Below are positions 6,920 through 8,843 of a DNA stretch of 8,843 bases, piece after piece. Every line of letters starts with the position of its first letter. Positions within the stretch are counted from its first letter, which is position 1. The notes under the pieces were generated by a model, which was given only the letters and a program-made list of their open reading frames with translations, searched no databases and was not told the DNA's origin. A program made the position numbers and the translations under genes. Source of the DNA: Fibrobacter sp. (GTDB taxonomy: Bacteria > Fibrobacterota > Fibrobacteria > Fibrobacterales > Fibrobacteraceae); assembly GCA_021443065.1 (NCBI GenBank), contig JABUUR010000513.1, positions 1 to 8,843 on the forward strand. The letters run 5' to 3'.

Positions 6920-7813
6920 ATGGCCCTATGGCACGTTTTCGCTGTAGTGACCATTCTCTTTTGGGGGACAAGTTTTGTCAGCACCAAGGTGCTCATAAAC
7001 CACGGTTTTTCCGCGGTGCAGATTTTCACCATCCGTTTTGCCGCAACCTACCTGATACTTTTGCTGTCCGGCTTCAGGCGCCTGCGTTTTAAGACAAAGT
7101 CCTTGAAAGACGAACTGTTCTTTATGCTGGGAGGCATCACCGGATGCACCATCTACTTTTGGACAGAAAACACGGCGCTGACCATTTCCCAAAGCAGCAA
7201 TGTTTCACTCATTGTATGCACCAACCCCCTGCTTATTTTGCTGGCAGGCATATTCATCTTCAAGCGCGAAAAACTTCTGCCCAGGCAAATTGCAGGATCG
7301 TTCATTACCTTCGCGGGCATGGTACTGGTGATCCTCAACGGAAAATTCATTCTAAGGCTCTCCCCCGTCGGCGACATGCTGGCTTTCTGTTCCGCCCTGG
7401 CCTGGACCGTTTACGCCTACAGCACAGAAAAAGTCCGCAGCCAGTATCCCACGATTTTTGCCATCCGCAAAATTTTCTTCTACGGTTTCTTGACATCCTT
7501 GCCTATCCTCTTCCTGGACTATTTTGGCTTCGGCCCGTTCCCAGCCCACGCCTTTCCCTGGCATTCCTTCCAGGAGCCCGTAGTCATTTTCAATTTTCTC
7601 TGCCTCTGCATTTTCAGCAACTTTTTCGGTTACCTGATTTGGAACAAAGTAATGGATAAGTTAGGAACGGTCCTCGCCTCCAATTACATATTCGCCATCC
7701 CCCTGGTCACCATGATTACAGCGGCCATAACCATCGGTGAACACATTTCTATCATGGCTGTCGCCGGTGCATTCGCCATTGTCACCGGAATGATCATGGC
7801 AGAGAAGCAGTAA
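6920..7813 (+). CDS. EamA/DMT-superfamily membrane transporter
   Basis: A 297-residue, very hydrophobic protein with about 10 predicted membrane helices in two EamA repeats (about residues 5-138 and 150-293), the standard length and layout of the drug/metabolite transporter superfamily. Recognisable features are the N-terminal FWGTSF (14-19), the ENTAL...NVSL stretch (83-97) ahead of the fourth helix, FKRE (114-117) after the TNPLLILL helix, and the second-half SNYIFAIPLVTMITAAI...GE pattern (254-274). It would sit in the inner membrane and move a small metabolite, probably as an exporter; the substrate cannot be told from sequence. The ATG at 6920 is chosen because it gives the usual DMT beginning and follows the predicted promoter and palindrome. 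In-frame GTG at 6887 and TTG at 6869 are alternatives but lie at or before the likely transcription start. The gene is divergent from the receptor operon and has no obvious functional link to it. Confidence 0.9.
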   Translation: MALWHVFAVVTILFWGTSFVSTKVLINHGFSAVQIFTIRFAATYLILLLSGFRRLRFKTKSLKDELFFMLGGITGCTIYFWTENTALTISQSSNVSLIVCTNPLLILLAGIFIFKREKLLPRQIAGSFITFAGMVLVILNGKFILRLSPVGDMLAFCSALAWTVYAYSTEKVRSQYPTIFAIRKIFFYGFLTSLPILFLDYFGFGPFPAHAFPWHSFQEPVVIFNFLCLCIFSNFFGYLIWNKVMDKLGTVLASNYIFAIPLVTMITAAITIGEHISIMAVAGAFAIVTGMIMAEKQ

Positions 7814-7818
7814 TACAC

Positions 7819-8397
7819 CTACTTCCGCGTTTTCTTGGCTGCCTTGGGCGAAGCTATCGTCACATCCGCAGCATCCTTCGACATATAATCCTCGTCGAAG
7901 AAAAGTTCCGTTGAGTAAGCGTATTCCCGTCCTTCCGATTTGAATACGTTGGTAATATAGTCGTTTGCAAAATCAAGAAGCCTGAAACCCGAAAGTTCAT
8001 GAAGCATCCGGCCAACCTCCACATGTACTAGAAAGTTGGTCTGGCCCGAGGAGACCGAACGGTTTGTCCGTTTTTGTACGGAGAACGAGGATGTTCCTGC
8101 ACCAAGGTATTTTTCGTAATAATCCTCTCTGCCCAGGTGCGCAAGGTATTCCCTCAGGGCCTTGCAAAATTCCCTGTGCAATTCCTCGGGATTGTCGATT
8201 TTGTTCCCGTCTACGATAATGGAAAAAAGCGAATAGGCGTTCGAAAAGACAAAATAAAAATCAACATAGCCTTCCATGATGTTTTCTTTAACATAAAGTT
8301 TGACATACCACTCGTCAAAACGGGACTGGGCTTTTGTACTTTCTTCGTATTCGCCCCCGATTGCATCAAGAGCTTCTTTTGTGAGTCTATAAATCAT
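7819..8397 (-). CDS. Small soluble protein resembling DUF6933
   Basis: A 192-residue protein with no signal peptide or membrane helix. It starts MIYRLTKEALDAIG. Around residues 27-65 it has DEWYVKLYV followed by a beta-rich stretch (FYFVFSNAYSLFSIIV). Then come an amphipathic helical segment (70-90, EELHREFCKALREYL) and, at 109-122, KRTNRSVSSGQTNF. This order (start with a Lys-rich 'trLTKk', a Trp in a 'W..nl' element, an 'N..sLf.i' strand, and a late 'nRSv.Gs.N') recalls the DUF6933 family as I remember it; no role is established. The protein is longer than those, with an acidic C-terminal part (about 160-175) and a basic tail (SPKAAKKTRK). It converges on the transporter gene with only 5 bases between the two stop codons, so no terminator fits between them. 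The ATG at 8397 has a poor ribosome binding site (GGTAG) and a candidate promoter about 30 bases upstream. Confidence 0.8.
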   Translation of the reverse strand: MIYRLTKEALDAIGGEYEESTKAQSRFDEWYVKLYVKENIMEGYVDFYFVFSNAYSLFSIIVDGNKIDNPEELHREFCKALREYLAHLGREDYYEKYLGAGTSSFSVQKRTNRSVSSGQTNFLVHVEVGRMLHELSGFRLLDFANDYITNVFKSEGREYAYSTELFFDEDYMSKDAADVTIASPKAAKKTRK

Positions 8398-8427
8398 ATC
8401 GCTACCGTAAAAATCAGTTTGTGACCA

Positions 8428-8433
8428 ATTGTA
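8428..8433 (-). promoter_or_regulatory. Candidate -10 box of the small-protein gene
   Basis: TACAAT on the minus strand, in the context AAATTTCTACAATTGG, about 30 bases before the ATG at 8397. The TTTC prefix matches the context of TATATT at 8733. Transcription would begin near 8421, giving a leader of about 24 bases. No convincing -35 box is seen. Confidence 0.45.
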
Positions 8434-8543
8434 GAAATTTTTTGGATCAAATGCAAAAGTCCGTGTTTTTCATACGAATTTGTTCGCATCTTACAATGCT
8501 CACAGGGTTTTTGATTATAAATGTTCAAATGTTTAACGCATTG

Positions 8544-8646
8544 TTCATCCCGAGTTCTGCGAGGAATCCTTTGAAATGCGATAGTGAACCGTCATTCTGG
8601 AGCCGGCCTTTAGCCCTGGAGCACCGCGATAGGGGATAGAATCCAC
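8544..8646. repeat. Two degenerate REP-like intergenic repeat units
   Basis: Unit A (8544-8570) begins TTCATCCCGAG and ends GAGGAATCCT. Unit B (8590-8646) begins CGTCATTCTGGAGC and ends GATAGAATCCAC. Both follow the pattern TCATyC...GAATCC that is common in short dispersed intergenic repeats of Fibrobacter and other bacteria. Unit B can fold with outer arms ATTCT/AGAAT and inner arms CCCT/AGGG, and contains CTGGAGC twice (8597-8603 and 8616-8622). Only these two copies are seen in the window, so dispersal across the genome is inferred. Confidence 0.4.
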
Positions 8647-8677
8647 AGAAAGTCCATATAAATACTAATATCCTTCC

Positions 8678-8699
8678 GTAGAAAACATTAGTTTTCTAC
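8678..8699. repeat. Perfect 22-base palindrome upstream of a promoter-like box
   Basis: Nine-base arms GTAGAAAAC and GTTTTCTAC separated by ATTA. No run of T follows on either strand, so it is not a typical intrinsic terminator. Its centre lies about 56 bases before the predicted transcription start near 8745, a usual position for an activator site. The right arm (TTTTCTACAAC) also resembles the -10 contexts in this window, so overlapping promoter use is possible. Confidence 0.5.
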
Positions 8700-8732
8700 A
8701 ACAAATGCGTAGGGATAATAAAAAAAATTTTC

Positions 8733-8738
8733 TATATT
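8733..8738 (+). promoter_or_regulatory. Candidate -10 box of a transcript running off the right edge
   Basis: TATATT in the context TTTTCTATATTCTCCCC, preceded by an A-rich tract (8720-8727). It matches the -10 candidate of the transporter gene. Transcription would start near 8745 and read rightward into the hairpins at 8765-8833. Confidence 0.5.
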
Positions 8739-8744
8739 CTCCCC

Positions 8745-8843
8745 TGTAGAACGATAATCCCGTCGACACAGAGAAAGTGACGCTTCCAGCGTCCGTGTCT
8801 TCGCCTCGGTCATATTTTCAAGTTTGCTTGAAACTGCGACTCT
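8745..8843 (+). other. Predicted structured leader or non-coding RNA, 5' part only
   Basis: Downstream of the -10 box, two inverted repeats can fold in the transcript. The first has outer arms GACAC (8765-8769) and GTGTC (8795-8799) and inner arms GACGC (8779-8783) and GCGTC (8789-8793) around a TTCCA loop. The second is a perfect 7-base stem, TTTCAAG (8816-8822) with CTTGAAA (8827-8833), closed by a TTTG loop. There is no ATG in the first 99 bases. A GTG at 8777 opens a frame to the edge, but the peptide is not protein-like enough to call. No known RNA family was recognised. Confidence 0.35.

Larger units (their letters stand above)
8434..8843. other. Intergenic region without a convincing protein gene
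   Basis: No open frame in this stretch has both a credible start and protein-like composition; the one plus-strand frame of moderate length (8421-8639) has no ribosome binding site and crosses the repeat units. The stretch holds, in order, AT-rich sequence with nothing recognisable (to about 8543), two degenerate intergenic repeat units (8544-8646), a perfect palindrome (8678-8699), a promoter-like box (8733-8738) and two hairpins (8765-8833). A gene or RNA beginning here would continue past the right edge. Confidence 0.6.

Noticed and set aside
7811..7821. A possible bidirectional terminator between the two convergent genes
   Set aside because: Only 5 bases separate the stop codons and no inverted repeat with flanking T-runs is present there.
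8421..8639. A 72-codon plus-strand frame in the right intergenic region
   Set aside because: It has no ribosome binding site, overlaps the promoter of the minus-strand gene and both repeat units, and its product shows no conserved features.
8678..8699. The palindrome read as an intrinsic terminator
   Set aside because: The stem is AT-rich, and no T-run follows on either strand, so the hairpin lacks the features of a rho-independent terminator.
8752..8767. Minus-strand GTCGACGGGATT, which resembles the start of tmRNA (TTCGACGGGATT)
   Set aside because: The tRNA-like acceptor sequence that should precede it is absent, the sequence following it is the AT-rich promoter stretch, and no tag-coding frame is seen.

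Overview
The window most likely comes from a Gram-negative, double-membraned bacterium of the Fibrobacter type (Fibrobacterota). This assignment is an inference, not proof. It rests on the combination of a Bacteroidota-style outer-membrane receptor and lipoprotein pair with a Vibrio TonB2-style energy module, on TATATT/TACAAT-type -10 boxes following a TTTCTA or GCTA context, and on degenerate TCATyC...GAATCC intergenic repeats. Base composition looks fairly even across the genes.

Positions 1-6748, all on the minus strand, form one tightly packed operon read from right to left. It starts with an 840-residue TonB-dependent receptor (TTG start). Next comes a surface or periplasmic lipoprotein that resembles DUF4249, overlaps the receptor gene by 17 bases and carries an unusual cysteine-rich C-terminal region. 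A DUF3450 coiled-coil periplasmic protein follows, then a long ExbB/TtpC-type proton-channel protein whose ATG overlaps the preceding stop codon, and finally the beginning of a short second ExbB (ExbB2-like) that runs off the left edge. In the Vibrio TonB2 arrangement the next genes would be exbD, tonB and a TPR gene, so these are predicted to lie just outside the window. The natural reading is a self-contained transport locus: the receptor and lipoprotein capture an unknown ligand at the cell surface, and the adjacent motor supplies proton-motive-force energy.

Positions 6773-6919 hold the divergent control region between this operon and a plus-strand gene for a 10-helix EamA/DMT-type transporter (to 7813). 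That region carries a clear -10 box for the transporter and a 16-base palindrome just before its ATG. Converging on it with a 5-base gap is a minus-strand gene (7819-8397) for a small soluble protein resembling DUF6933.

Positions 8398-8843 contain no convincing gene. They hold the promoter of the small-protein gene, two degenerate intergenic repeat units, a perfect 22-base palindrome, and a strong -10 box followed by two hairpins. The last items suggest the start of a structured leader or non-coding RNA that continues past the right edge.

The main points of interest are the physical linkage of receptor, lipoprotein and motor, a periplasmic domain that appears to be shared by the DUF3450 protein and the long ExbB, the cysteine-rich tail of the lipoprotein, and the unexplained structured region at the right end.
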